This document shows positions 9,700 through 18,540 of a DNA stretch of 64,000 nucleotides, in pieces. The stretch is from G965218495 sp965262785. Lineage in GTDB: Bacteria; Bacteroidota; Rhodothermia; Rhodothermales; Bin80. Under the pieces are notes generated by a model that was not told the origin of the DNA, did not search any database, and worked only from the letters and a program-made list of their open reading frames with translations. Each line of letters begins with the position of its first letter. Within the stretch, counting starts at the first letter, position 1. The translations under genes were made by a program, and so were the position numbers. The stretch spans positions 1,116,001 to 1,180,000 of the forward strand of contig OZ253559.1 in the NCBI GenBank assembly GCA_965262785.1. The letters run 5' to 3'.

Positions 9700-10707
9700 T
9701 CACTGCGCAGGCTCGACGAAAATGGCCTTGTCCAAGTGCATGGAAACCAGCATGTTCGGAACGTCGACGACTTCCGCTATGTGCAGGTCTGCCGCAAGTG
9801 AGGCTAGGACATACGCGTCGTTGCGCGCCAAGCCGCGGACAGACTCCAAGTAGTCTATCATGTAAAGGGTGGCCTTGCGTGCCGCTTCGTCGATGGTGGG
9901 TGCGAAGCCTGTGACGGCGTAGTAGGACTCCGTTTCGTACTGCGGCTCCTGGACGTAGGGCATGTCTTTGAGGACATTTACCTCATAGATAATACGCATG
10001 GGCGCTTCAATGGCGGTGCCACACACCTCGCCCATGCCCTGCGCGGCGTGCGTGTCCCCAATCGAAAAGAGCGCCCCCGGGACCAAGACCGGAAAATACA
10101 CGGTCGTACCCTCAACCATGTTCGGATCGTCCATATTGCCGCCGTTCTTGCGGGGCGGTACAGTGCTCAGCATGGAGTCCGTCGCAGGAGCCACCCCCAT
10201 CACTCCCGGGAAGGGCTCCAATGGGATGCGGATGCCGTCAGCAAAGGTCGCGTATGTGTCTCCATCTTTGAATTCGTACATCTTCACATACGGCTCAGTG
10301 AACTCGTCCGCCAAGAACCCGAACCCGGGAACGATGGCGGACCATCCCATGGCGCCAATCTCAATGGTGTGGAGCGTGACCGCCAAGACATCGCCAACTT
10401 CGGCACCCTCAACGAAGACGGGGCCCGTCAGTGGGTGGATGGGCTCAAAGTCGAGATTGGCGGCAGCCTCGGCCGTGGAGTTCAGGTCAAATTGACCGTC
10501 CGAAGCTTCCTTCGTGTAAACCTCTACTATGGCGCCCGAGGGTACGGTCAGGATGGGAGGGATGGCTGCGCTGAACTTGTTGTGCGTTTGGGACACATCG
10601 AGCGAGTAATCTGCCGTGACAGGCGCGGCGTCTTCCAATTCAGGCACCGCCGTGCGCTCGCAGGCAGCAGCCAGTAGCAGAATACAAACGAAAAGAAGGT
10701 ATTTCAT
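9700..10707 (-). CDS. Acetamidase/formamidase-family lipoprotein
   Basis: The 335-residue product begins with a lipoprotein signal (MKYLLFVCILLLAAACERT, lipobox Cys16). The mature part carries the FmdA/AmdA fold signatures VEGAEVGDVLAVTLHTIEIG and, most diagnostically, GDTHAAQGMGEVCGTAIEAP, the metal-binding core of acetamidases/formamidases. It probably hydrolyses a small amide to ammonia and the acid at the cell envelope; lipid anchoring is common for this branch. It converges tail to tail with the split dehydrogenase gene (stop codons within a few bases) and is divergent from the DinB gene. The exact substrate cannot be read from sequence. Confidence 0.9.
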   Translation of the reverse strand: MKYLLFVCILLLAAACERTAVPELEDAAPVTADYSLDVSQTHNKFSAAIPPILTVPSGAIVEVYTKEASDGQFDLNSTAEAAANLDFEPIHPLTGPVFVEGAEVGDVLAVTLHTIEIGAMGWSAIVPGFGFLADEFTEPYVKMYEFKDGDTYATFADGIRIPLEPFPGVMGVAPATDSMLSTVPPRKNGGNMDDPNMVEGTTVYFPVLVPGALFSIGDTHAAQGMGEVCGTAIEAPMRIIYEVNVLKDMPYVQEPQYETESYYAVTGFAPTIDEAARKATLYMIDYLESVRGLARNDAYVLASLAADLHIAEVVDVPNMLVSMHLDKAIFVEPAQ

Positions 10708-10830
10708 GACCGTCTAAGGATGGTTCGTTCACAATCTATGCATTCGCGGACGAACGGGCCTGATTTCCGCCGTGAATCTATCGGCGCAGCTACGGGTTTA
10801 CGCCCGCGCAAACAAGAACTCGAGGAGCCG

Positions 10831-11349
10831 GTGAACGATACTCAGAACAGACCTACTGCCTTGCACTATGCTGCGGGCGACCTCATGGATGAACTTGCGA
10901 CCACGCGCCGGATGATGGCGCGGGCCCCGGTGGAGCACTACGCGTGGCGGCCCCACGAAAAGTCGTTTAGCTTGGGCCACCTTCTGGTCCACCTGTCGGA
11001 ATCGGTCGGATGGGGAGTCGTCAATCTGAACGAGGGCTACTACGACATCGGCGTGCCGCGCAAGCCGCGGCAGATTCCCGAAAGCAAAGAAGCACTCCTT
11101 GCACTTTTTGACGAGCGTGTGGAAGCCCTCTCCGGCGAGCTGGAAAAGGCGACGGAGGAGGTATTGGCACAGCCCTGGACGCTGCGCCGGGGCGAAGTTG
11201 ACCTGTTCACCGACACAAAAGGAAACGTGCTGCGCCGCTGGTGCACCAGTCACATAGTGCATCACCGTGGCCAGCTGAGCGTGTATCTTCGGCTTTTGGA
11301 TGTTGCCGTGCCGCCCAGTTACGGCCCTACTGCTGACGAGGGCTGGTAG
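10831..11349 (+). CDS. DinB-family protein
   Basis: A longer frame opens at GTG 10720, but GAGGAG six bases before GTG 10831 sets the likely start and gives 172 residues, the usual DinB length. The fold's metal-binding histidines appear in YAWRPHEKSFSLGHLLVHLS and in WCTSHIVHHRGQLSVYLRLL. DinB/DfsB four-helix proteins include thiol transferases and damage-inducible proteins; YHHRGQ-type C-termini are common in uncharacterised members. The gene stands alone between divergent and convergent neighbours. Specific reaction unknown. Confidence 0.85.
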   Translation: MNDTQNRPTALHYAAGDLMDELATTRRMMARAPVEHYAWRPHEKSFSLGHLLVHLSESVGWGVVNLNEGYYDIGVPRKPRQIPESKEALLALFDERVEALSGELEKATEEVLAQPWTLRRGEVDLFTDTKGNVLRRWCTSHIVHHRGQLSVYLRLLDVAVPPSYGPTADEGW

Positions 11350-11358
11350 GTGAGCGGT

Positions 11359-12819
11359 TCACGCTGCGGCCAGTCCGGCTGAGAGTTCGCGCAGCACCTG
11401 CAGCGTGATGTCAATGTCGGCGAGGTGCGTGCGAAAGCCCACTACGGCGAGGCGCAGCATCACTCGGCCGTCAAGGCGGGTTGAGGTTACAAACACTCGG
11501 CCGTCGCGCAGAATCCGCTTAACTAGTGCAAGGTTGAATTCATTGGCGTCTCCACGAGCCGGGACGTACCGGTAGGTGGCAATAGAAAGGTCGGGATACG
11601 GGCCCATCTCGAAGCCCTCGTACGTGCTGAGTTCCTCATGGAAGTACCGTGCGAGGCGGATCTTTTCGGATAGCGCCGCCCGAAAGGGCGTTAGCCCCAA
11701 CACCTTAAGAGGTAGCCACATCCGCAGTGCGCGGAAGTGCCGCGTAAGCTCTGGCGACAAGTACGCAGGGGACAATTCGGTGGGGTGGGAAACGACGTCC
11801 TGAAAGTATGAACTCCATCCCCGGTGAGCCCTGCCAAGAAGCTCACGATCTCTAACGAGCAAAGCACCTGTTCCGTAGGGGACAAACAGCGTCTTGTGCG
11901 GATCCAGCACTAAGGAGTCCGAAAGATCCATGCCATCAAGCACCGGCGTGCCTTCCGGGCACAAGATGAAGAATGCACCGTAAGCGCCGTCCACATGATA
12001 CCACAGGCCGTGGGCATCGGCGATTTGGTGAATGTCGCGCAATGGATCCACCGTTCCCGTGTCCGTGGTCCCGGCCGATGCCACGACAAGCCAAGGCGAG
12101 AGTCCTTTGGCCTTGTCTGCAGTGATAGCCTCCTCAAGTGCGGGCGCTGACATCCGATACTGGCCATCAACGGGAACGCGTCGCATGACACATTCCTGCA
12201 ATCCCATAATACGGAGGGCCTTGTCCACGCAGTGGTGTGCTTGCTTAGTCAGATAAACGACGACTTTGGGCACATCGGCGCTTTTTACTCCGTGCGCCTC
12301 ACGTGCCGTAACAATTGCCGACAGGTTCGCCAGACTCCCTCCGGACGACAGGTAGCCACCGGCGGATGCAGGGTAACCCACCGTACCTGCCATCCAGCGG
12401 ACCATCATGTTCTCCATGCGGACGGCTCCGGGCGAGGAAAAAAACATGCCAGAGTACCGATTGAATATGGCCGCCAAGAAGTCTCCGAAACCGGAGACAG
12501 GAATGGCCCCGCCTGGGATGTAGCCCAGGAATCGGCCTGAGCCGGGATTGATACCTACGGTGTCGACATTTCGCTTGAGCAATGTGAGTGCCTCGTCGAT
12601 CGAAATGCCAGCCTCGGTAACAGGAGAGGCCAGAAGGCCGGCACCACTGCGACCGCCTTCTGTATAGGCTTGTCCCAACGGCATTCCTCTGATGAAACCA
12701 TGCGCGTAGTCCAGTACCTTGGAAGCCAACTCATCCCACTCCTCGGGGGTCGGCTCAAGTCTTCTGGCTATGCCTTCAAGATGCTCAATTCGTGCTAGAC
12801 TGGCAGTTTGTTGCTCCAT
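11359..12819 (-). CDS. PLP-dependent decarboxylase (aromatic-L-amino-acid/glutamate decarboxylase family)
   Basis: A full-length group II pyridoxal-5'-phosphate decarboxylase of 486 residues. The cofactor-binding Asp is D277 in WYHVDGAYGAFF, preceded by VVASAGTTDTGTVDPL, and the Schiff-base lysine is K309 in LVLDPHKTLFVPYGTGALLV. A stacking histidine lies in TKQAHHCVDKALR (H195/H196). It would convert an aromatic or acidic L-amino acid to its amine and CO2; which one cannot be decided here. It is monocistronic, converges on the DinB gene and is divergent from the aldolase gene, with about 165 bp of shared upstream sequence. Confidence 0.9.
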   Translation of the reverse strand: MEQQTASLARIEHLEGIARRLEPTPEEWDELASKVLDYAHGFIRGMPLGQAYTEGGRSGAGLLASPVTEAGISIDEALTLLKRNVDTVGINPGSGRFLGYIPGGAIPVSGFGDFLAAIFNRYSGMFFSSPGAVRMENMMVRWMAGTVGYPASAGGYLSSGGSLANLSAIVTAREAHGVKSADVPKVVVYLTKQAHHCVDKALRIMGLQECVMRRVPVDGQYRMSAPALEEAITADKAKGLSPWLVVASAGTTDTGTVDPLRDIHQIADAHGLWYHVDGAYGAFFILCPEGTPVLDGMDLSDSLVLDPHKTLFVPYGTGALLVRDRELLGRAHRGWSSYFQDVVSHPTELSPAYLSPELTRHFRALRMWLPLKVLGLTPFRAALSEKIRLARYFHEELSTYEGFEMGPYPDLSIATYRYVPARGDANEFNLALVKRILRDGRVFVTSTRLDGRVMLRLAVVGFRTHLADIDITLQVLRELSAGLAAA

Positions 12820-12984
12820 TGCAGGTTAGTATCTTAGGTGAAGGGACGGGCCGGCAAATCAGGAACGCAGATGTGGCTACCGAGGCCTTGCGCAGTGAAT
12901 CAGGGCGGCCGCGGGTGGATGAGCACGTCACCGGAAATGAGCATTATTATTATTCGCACTCGTCTTTTAGTGGTAAAGCACTAG

Positions 12985-13641
12985 GTGTTCTCTGTCACGA
13001 TGTCCCGGGCTGAAACCACCCAGCGCATCGTGACGGCAGGTGCCGTTGCCATCCTGCGCCTGAAGTCCAGCCGTCGGGTGCTGCCCGTCGCAGAAGCGAT
13101 GCTGCGCGGCGGCGTGACAATTCTTGAGGTCACGCTGACCACACCTGACGCGCTGGCTGCCACTGAGCGGCTCGCCAGCCAGCTGTCACCAGCAGTCCTT
13201 GTCGGCGTGGGATCCGTTCTGAACGCAAACGATGTGGCACAGGCCGCAGACAGCGGGGCGCGGTACATCGTCAGCCCCATTGCAACGCCGGAGATCATTG
13301 AAAGTGCCCACAAAAGGGGCTTGCCGGTGATGCCGGGTGCGTTCACGCCCACGGAAGTGCAGCGTGCTCAGGCGCTGGGGGCTGACCTGGTAAAAGTGTT
13401 TCCTGCAGGGTTCTGGGGGCCCAAGTACCTGAAGGCTCTTCTTGCGCCGATGCCAAAGCTGCGGCTCTGTCCAACCGGCGGGATTACGCCGGAGAACGCC
13501 GGCGCCTGGATCCAAGCCGGTGCCTTGGCCGTTGGGGTTGGCAGCGCACTCATTGACAGCGCGACAGTAGAAGCAGGCAACTTTGAAGAGCTTACGCGAC
13601 GTGCGCGCGTCCTTGTTCAGTCCATCGAATCGGTCCGCTGA
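12985..13641 (+). CDS. eda: KDPG-type aldolase (2-keto-3-deoxy-6-phosphogluconate / 4-hydroxy-2-oxoglutarate aldolase)
   Basis: The 218-residue product has the class I aldolase barrel motifs: GGVTILEVTLTTPDAL with acidic E48, GVGSVLNANDV, the Schiff-base lysine K137 in ADLVKVFPAGFWGPKYLK, and PTGGITPENAGAW. It would cleave KDPG to pyruvate and glyceraldehyde-3-phosphate. The Arg that follows EVTL in the E. coli enzyme is Thr here, as in a branch whose exact substrate is less certain. GTG 12985 or ATG 13000 may be the start. A KDG-type kinase follows 15 bp downstream, so kinase and aldolase together form the lower end of uronate catabolism. Confidence 0.88.
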   Translation: MFSVTMSRAETTQRIVTAGAVAILRLKSSRRVLPVAEAMLRGGVTILEVTLTTPDALAATERLASQLSPAVLVGVGSVLNANDVAQAADSGARYIVSPIATPEIIESAHKRGLPVMPGAFTPTEVQRAQALGADLVKVFPAGFWGPKYLKALLAPMPKLRLCPTGGITPENAGAWIQAGALAVGVGSALIDSATVEAGNFEELTRRARVLVQSIESVR

Positions 13642-13656
13642 TACTCAGCTATTGTT

Positions 13657-14685
13657 TTGCATGTAGTCACTGTAGGTGAATTGATGCTGCGGCTCTCGCC
13701 GCCTGGTCACGATCGCCTGGCCCAAGCCCATGCCTTTGACGTCACCTTTGGCGGCAGCGAAGCGAATGTCGCGGCAACGCTGGCGCAGTTCGGACTGTGC
13801 GCCGAATACGTCACGCGTTTGCCAGTAAATGCGATTGGAGATGCGGCCCTAGCCCATTTGCGGCAACACGGCATCCGAACCGAGCATGTGCAGCGGGGCG
13901 GCGGGCGCCTGGGCATATACTTTCTGGAGCACGGCGCCAGTCAGCGTCCGTCGCTGGTGGTCTACGACCGGGCCGGATCGGCCTTCAGCGAGATGGAGTC
14001 GCATGTGGTAGACTGGGAGTCGGTTATGGCAGGAGCGCAGTGGTTCCACTTTTCGGGCATCACGCCCGCGCTCGGCGCGCGCGCAAGGATGCTTACACAG
14101 GACGCGTGCCAGGCGGCACAGCGGGCTGGCGTGACAGTGAGTTGCGATCTGAATTATCGCAAGAAGCTCTGGAGCGTGCGGGAGGCGCAGCGAGTCATGA
14201 ATCCGCTGATGGAACGCGTGGATGTATGCATTGCCAATGAGGAGGACGCCTGGCGCTGCCTAGGCATGCGTGCTGAGGGAGCCGACATTGAATCCGGCCG
14301 TCTTAGTGAATCGGGCTATGCCACGCTTGCGCGACAGATGAAGCGCCAATACGGCTTCCAAACGGTTGCCATCACGCTCCGCGAAAGCATTTCGGCCTCG
14401 TTCAACGCGTGGAGTGCCATCATGCTGGATGACAAAGACTGCCGCGTGCCCCACCGGTCGAAGCGTTACGAAATCCAGATAGTGGACCGCGTCGGCGCCG
14501 GAGACGCCTTTTCTGGCGGTCTAATCGCTGGCCTTCTGACCCGAGAGGACACCAAGCAGGCGCTGGAGTTTGCCGTGGCCTCTTCCTGTCTGGCCCATTC
14601 TTTCCGTGGCGACTTCAACTTGGCTACAAAGGCAGAAGTGGAAAAACTCGTAGGAGGCAGCGGCTCTGGCCGCGTAGAACGATAG
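13657..14685 (+). CDS. kdgK: PfkB-family sugar kinase, probable 2-keto-3-deoxygluconate kinase
   Basis: The 342-residue ribokinase-family protein starts at TTG 13657 (no ATG precedes the conserved VVTVGELMLRLSPP). It has the substrate signature TFGGSEANVAATLAQFG (residues 31-46) and the ATP/anion-hole signature DRVGAGDAFSGGLIAGLL with catalytic Asp283. Its place 15 bp after the KDPG aldolase gene argues for KDG kinase: KDG plus ATP gives KDPG, the aldolase substrate. This fits the GH88 hydrolase and sulfatase elsewhere in the window. Other PfkB substrates remain possible. Confidence 0.85.
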   Translation: MHVVTVGELMLRLSPPGHDRLAQAHAFDVTFGGSEANVAATLAQFGLCAEYVTRLPVNAIGDAALAHLRQHGIRTEHVQRGGGRLGIYFLEHGASQRPSLVVYDRAGSAFSEMESHVVDWESVMAGAQWFHFSGITPALGARARMLTQDACQAAQRAGVTVSCDLNYRKKLWSVREAQRVMNPLMERVDVCIANEEDAWRCLGMRAEGADIESGRLSESGYATLARQMKRQYGFQTVAITLRESISASFNAWSAIMLDDKDCRVPHRSKRYEIQIVDRVGAGDAFSGGLIAGLLTREDTKQALEFAVASSCLAHSFRGDFNLATKAEVEKLVGGSGSGRVER

Positions 14686-14691
14686 AGTGCC

Positions 14692-14823
14692 TTGCATACG
14701 CCAACTGCCTTGCCGCACGCCGATGAGAGGCTTCTGTCTTGGTTTGCCGCTGGAATGATTCCGACGCAAATCTGCCCAGGCGCATGGGACGCTGCGCAAG
14801 TCTCTGCTCTCATTGCGTACTGA
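14692..14823 (+). CDS. Possible small ORF downstream of the sugar kinase
   Basis: A 43-codon frame from TTG 14692 to TGA 14821-14823 reads with natural composition (ERLLSWFAAGMIPTQICPGA). It begins a few bases after the kinase stop and lies between that gene and the convergent ROK kinase gene. No family recognised; it could be a fragment or chance. Low confidence. Confidence 0.2.
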   Translation: MHTPTALPHADERLLSWFAAGMIPTQICPGAWDAAQVSALIAY

Positions 14824-14874
14824 ACGCCGCACCCGATGTACCGGAGATACATTCCGGTGCCGTGCAGTCGGACC

Positions 14875-15753
14875 TCAGGACGCGGTAGCTGCCAATGCGA
14901 TGCCACCCAGCACGCCCGCATCATCTCCCAAGGCTGGAGGCACAATGAAAGTGGCGATGGACTGCGTGATGGCAGGAACCTTGTAATAGTCGTTCAGGCG
15001 CCGCTGGACCGTTGCCCGGATCATCGGAAAGAGTTGCTGCTGCTTCATCACGCCACCGCCCAAAATCACGCACTCAGGTGCGAGCGCCAGGATAAAACCG
15101 ATGATGGCCAGCCCAAGGTAGTGTGCCTCCAGCTGCCATGCCGGGTGGGCGGGCGGGAGCGATGCACCGGGTTGGCCCCACCGCGCGGCGATCGCAGGGC
15201 CCGAGGCCATGCCTTCCAGGCAGTCACCATGGTACGGGCAGCAGCCAGCAAACACGTCACCCGGGGCCCGAGGCACAAAGACGTGCCCCATCTCCGGGTG
15301 CAGGGCCCCATGGAGCCTGTGCCCGTGGACTATGGCTCCGCCGCCGATGCCAGTCCCGACCGTCAGGTACAGAAAGGTATTCTTGCCGCGCGCGACGCCC
15401 CAGGTATGTTCGGCCAGCGCCGCAGCATTGACGTCAGTGTCAAAGGCAACAGGCACGCCAAGGCACTGGCCTATCTCATCAACGATCGAGGTGTATGCCC
15501 ATCCCTTCTTGGGGGTACTTGTGATCTGCCCGTATGTTGGGGATCCGATTCGCGGATCTATTGGGCCGAAAGAGCCAATCCCGACGGCTGCGATGCGTTC
15601 CGGCTGCGCGCGGAAGAATGCCACGGCCTCGGCTAGCGTTTCTCCAGGGCTGCGGGTGGCAAAGCGCGCAGAGGCGCGTATATCGTCGGGGGATGTGCCG
15701 ACCGCGCAGGCGAACTTTGTGCCGCCTGCCTCCATGCCCCCGTACAGTGCCAT
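14875..15753 (-). CDS. ROK-family sugar kinase (fructokinase-like)
   Basis: The 292-residue protein starts MALYGGMEAGGTKFACAVG (phosphate-1 loop). The catalytic Asp is in VPVAFDTDVNAAALAEHTWG, the ROK signature TVGTGIGGGAIVHGHRLHG follows, and the zinc-binding segment EMGHVFVPRAPGDVFAGCCP continues with a Cys-rich YHGDCLEG. The closest functional class is bacterial fructokinase/mannokinase of the ROK family, using ATP in the cytoplasm. It is the last gene of the minus-strand run that also contains htpG, only 3 bp after the htpG stop. Confidence 0.85.
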   Translation of the reverse strand: MALYGGMEAGGTKFACAVGTSPDDIRASARFATRSPGETLAEAVAFFRAQPERIAAVGIGSFGPIDPRIGSPTYGQITSTPKKGWAYTSIVDEIGQCLGVPVAFDTDVNAAALAEHTWGVARGKNTFLYLTVGTGIGGGAIVHGHRLHGALHPEMGHVFVPRAPGDVFAGCCPYHGDCLEGMASGPAIAARWGQPGASLPPAHPAWQLEAHYLGLAIIGFILALAPECVILGGGVMKQQQLFPMIRATVQRRLNDYYKVPAITQSIATFIVPPALGDDAGVLGGIALAATAS

Positions 15754-15756
15754 GAG

Positions 15757-17625
15757 CTACTGTTCCCGCGGGCGTGTGGCCTCAGCCAAAAGGTCGGTCA
15801 TACGCTGTACAAAGGTGGCTGGGTCCTTAAGGTCACCGTCAACGAGAAGGGCGCCCTCATAGACCTGATGCACCGCCTTGTCTACAAGATCCTCGTTCGT
15901 TGACTCGTTTTTTAGCGCGAGGATATTCTGCATCAGAGGATGAGTCAGATTGAGCTCCAGGATCTTCTTTGAAGACATTCCGAAGTCTTGACCCATCAGT
16001 TTCATCATTTTTTCTACCTGTGTGTCCATGCCCCCTGTTCCCACTACCAGGGTGGCTGCCGAATTCACCAGGCGTTTGGATGCGACGACATCCTGAACCT
16101 TGTCGCTCAGCTTAAGCCGGAAGAGCGATAACAGCGTATCCTGCTCATCTCCTGGAAGTGAGGTGCCGTCGTCTTCAGTACCGAGTTCCAAGTCAGCGGA
16201 CTCAATGCTCTTGAGCGGCTTCTCATCATATGTTGGGATGTGGGAAATCGTAAAGACGTCGATCGGCTCAGCCAGCAGCAAAACCTCAAGGTCTTTGCGC
16301 CTGAAGTATTCCAGGTTGGGGTTTTGTCGCGCAAGGTCAAGGTTGTCCGCCAACAGGTAGAAGATCGTGTCCTGCTCTTCAGGCATGCGCTCAACATATG
16401 CCTTCAGCGAGGTAAAGCTGTCTTCTTCGGTCTTAGTGGACGGATAACGAAGCAGCTCAATCAGGTCGTCGTGCCTCTTATGCTCGGTGACGATGCCTGT
16501 CTTGAAGGCCCTCCCGAACTCCCTAAAGAAGGTCGTGTAACGTTCCTTGTCTTCGTCCTCGGACCAGTCGCGCAGGAGGTTCAGCACCTTGCCGGTGAGG
16601 ATGTTTCTGATCTTAGCCGTTACCGGGCTGTTCTGGGTTACCTCTCGTGACACATTCAGCGGCAAGTCATCGGTATCCACTACACCGCGCACGAAAAGCA
16701 AGTGGTTCGGCAGGAGATGCTTGGCATTGCTCTGAATGAGCACGCCCGACGAATAGAGTTGAAGAAACTGGTCGTAGTCCTCGCGAAAAAGTCCTGGAGG
16801 CGCCTTCGCCGGAATAAACAGCAGCGCATCAAAGTTGACCAGCCCTTCTATGTGAAGGTGCAGGTGCCCGAGAGGCTCTCTGAAGTCGGTTGAAACGAAC
16901 TTATAGAACTCATTACGCTCCTCCTGCGCGATGTCCTCTTTCCGCTGCTTCCACAGCGCCTTGACGGTGTTGACCTGGTCGTTCCCTACGAAAATGGGGA
17001 AATCAACGAAGTTGGAGTACTTACGGATGATCCGCTTGACGCGATGCTCCTCACTGAATTCCTTCTCTTCTTCTTTGAGGTGCAATGTTACCGTAGTACC
17101 ATGCTCCGTGCGGTCAATTTCTTCTATGGTATAGTGCTCTCCGCCGTCTGACGACCAGCGGTGCCCTGGGCCCTCCGCGGTTGCGTGCTTTGTCTCGACG
17201 ACGACCTGCCCCGCGACCATGAATGACGCGTAGAATCCAACTCCAAATTGGCCTATGAGTGACGCGTCAAGTGGCTTGTCTGATTGCTTCAACTCTTCCA
17301 GGAAGGAGAGCGTGCCGCTGCTGGCTATGGTGCCAATGCGATCAATGAGATCCTCCCGCGTCATTCCGATGCCTGTATCCTCGATGACGAGCGTGTTGGC
17401 ATCGGAATCCAGTGTGACAGTGACTTTGTGTTCGATCTCCGCCAGGGAGGGGTCAGAAAGCGACAGAAAACGCACCTTGTTGAGCGCGTCGCTGGCATTG
17501 GAAATCAGCTCCCGGAGGAATATCTCCTTGTGCGTATAGAGCGAATGAACTATCAGGCGCAGCAGTTGCTGCATCTGTGCGCGGTACTCAAATTCCTGTG
17601 CCGCGTCCGTAGCAGTGTTGGGCAT
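15757..17625 (-). CDS. htpG: Molecular chaperone HtpG (Hsp90)
   Basis: Complete Hsp90 of 622 residues. The N-terminal GHKL ATPase shows FLRELISNASDALNKVRFL, VIEDTGIGMTREDLIDRIGTIASSGT and IGQFGVGFYASFMVA. The middle domain has RGVVDTDDLPLNVSREVTQ (catalytic-loop Arg), and the C-terminal dimerisation part ends before a short tail. It is an ATP-driven cytosolic chaperone. It lies 10 bp after the DUF4340 gene and 3 bp before the ROK kinase gene, so it appears embedded in the gliding-type ABC operon, which is an unusual neighbourhood. Confidence 0.97.
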   Translation of the reverse strand: MPNTATDAAQEFEYRAQMQQLLRLIVHSLYTHKEIFLRELISNASDALNKVRFLSLSDPSLAEIEHKVTVTLDSDANTLVIEDTGIGMTREDLIDRIGTIASSGTLSFLEELKQSDKPLDASLIGQFGVGFYASFMVAGQVVVETKHATAEGPGHRWSSDGGEHYTIEEIDRTEHGTTVTLHLKEEEKEFSEEHRVKRIIRKYSNFVDFPIFVGNDQVNTVKALWKQRKEDIAQEERNEFYKFVSTDFREPLGHLHLHIEGLVNFDALLFIPAKAPPGLFREDYDQFLQLYSSGVLIQSNAKHLLPNHLLFVRGVVDTDDLPLNVSREVTQNSPVTAKIRNILTGKVLNLLRDWSEDEDKERYTTFFREFGRAFKTGIVTEHKRHDDLIELLRYPSTKTEEDSFTSLKAYVERMPEEQDTIFYLLADNLDLARQNPNLEYFRRKDLEVLLLAEPIDVFTISHIPTYDEKPLKSIESADLELGTEDDGTSLPGDEQDTLLSLFRLKLSDKVQDVVASKRLVNSAATLVVGTGGMDTQVEKMMKLMGQDFGMSSKKILELNLTHPLMQNILALKNESTNEDLVDKAVHQVYEGALLVDGDLKDPATFVQRMTDLLAEATRPREQ

Positions 17626-17635
17626 AGATACTTTG

Positions 17636-18520
17636 CTACTCAGAAAGGAAGGAAGCGGGCTCTGGGAAGTAGCTCTCCAGGCGGCTCGCCATAAGTCGGA
17701 ATGTCGGGTCTTTCGCTGACGAAGAAATAGCCAGCGCGTCCTCGGTCTGCACGAGGTTCAGCCGGTCGGTCATGCCCGAGGTATAACTAAAGCTGATCTG
17801 ATAAGACGCGTCCTGCAGGACCTGCTTCGGAATGTCATCGAAAAAGCCGTCCGCATTAAATACGGAGAAGCGACGAAGCCAGTTTTCTACCGAAAGGCTA
17901 TCGGCCGCCTGCGCGTTAAGATCCCACCCTGTGTCCGTGCGCGTGATCTCGTAGCTGCCTTCGGGCCGAGACACGGTGGCTGACTGTACCGTTGCGCTGG
18001 CAAGGGACATAATGCGTCGATCTCGCCACTGGTCGGTGTTCTGTCGTACCGTGATGCGTCGCCGCGTGGAGTATATCCGGGGATCCTCTCCTATCTGGAC
18101 GTACACGGACTGGTAGTCCGGGCCTTGGCGAGAGACGGTCAGGTCGAAGGAGTCATCGCCCCACGAGGCGTGAATTCGGGCGGCGGTAGAGTCAAATCCA
18201 TAGTAAGCGTGCCGCGCAATATCACTCGTGACCGGAGCATCTAATGCCAAATCACCAAGCTGCTGCAGCAGGCGCGACACGGTAGTGGAATCCGCCACCG
18301 TCGTGACTGGGCGTAGCATCAACCAGCGCGTACCCTGCCGCTCAACCACGACCGTATCCGCTGGGAATTCCACTGTCAGTCTCTGGACCTGATCTGTCGG
18401 GACATCAATTGCAGGCAGGTCTCCGATGGTAGTGGGATTGGTGTCCCGGATGAATAACAGCCAGACCAAAAAAAGCAGGACGAATCCGCCGCCGAGGTAA
18501 AGGAGCTGTTGCTGCTTCAT
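17636..18520 (-). CDS. DUF4340 domain-containing membrane-anchored protein
   Basis: A 294-residue protein with one N-terminal transmembrane anchor (LLYLGGGFVLLFLVWLLFIR) and a periplasmic DUF4340 region with repeated short units (TVEFPADTVVVERQGTRWLM; QSATVSRPEGSYEITRTDTG). DUF4340 proteins commonly follow GldG-like genes and are thought to be accessory parts of that ABC system. Spacing is 20 bp from the GldG-like gene and 10 bp to htpG, consistent with one transcript. Molecular role unknown. Confidence 0.85.
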   Translation of the reverse strand: MKQQQLLYLGGGFVLLFLVWLLFIRDTNPTTIGDLPAIDVPTDQVQRLTVEFPADTVVVERQGTRWLMLRPVTTVADSTTVSRLLQQLGDLALDAPVTSDIARHAYYGFDSTAARIHASWGDDSFDLTVSRQGPDYQSVYVQIGEDPRIYSTRRRITVRQNTDQWRDRRIMSLASATVQSATVSRPEGSYEITRTDTGWDLNAQAADSLSVENWLRRFSVFNADGFFDDIPKQVLQDASYQISFSYTSGMTDRLNLVQTEDALAISSSAKDPTFRLMASRLESYFPEPASFLSE

Positions 18521-18540
18521 GCCAGTTAGGATGCTGTTAC

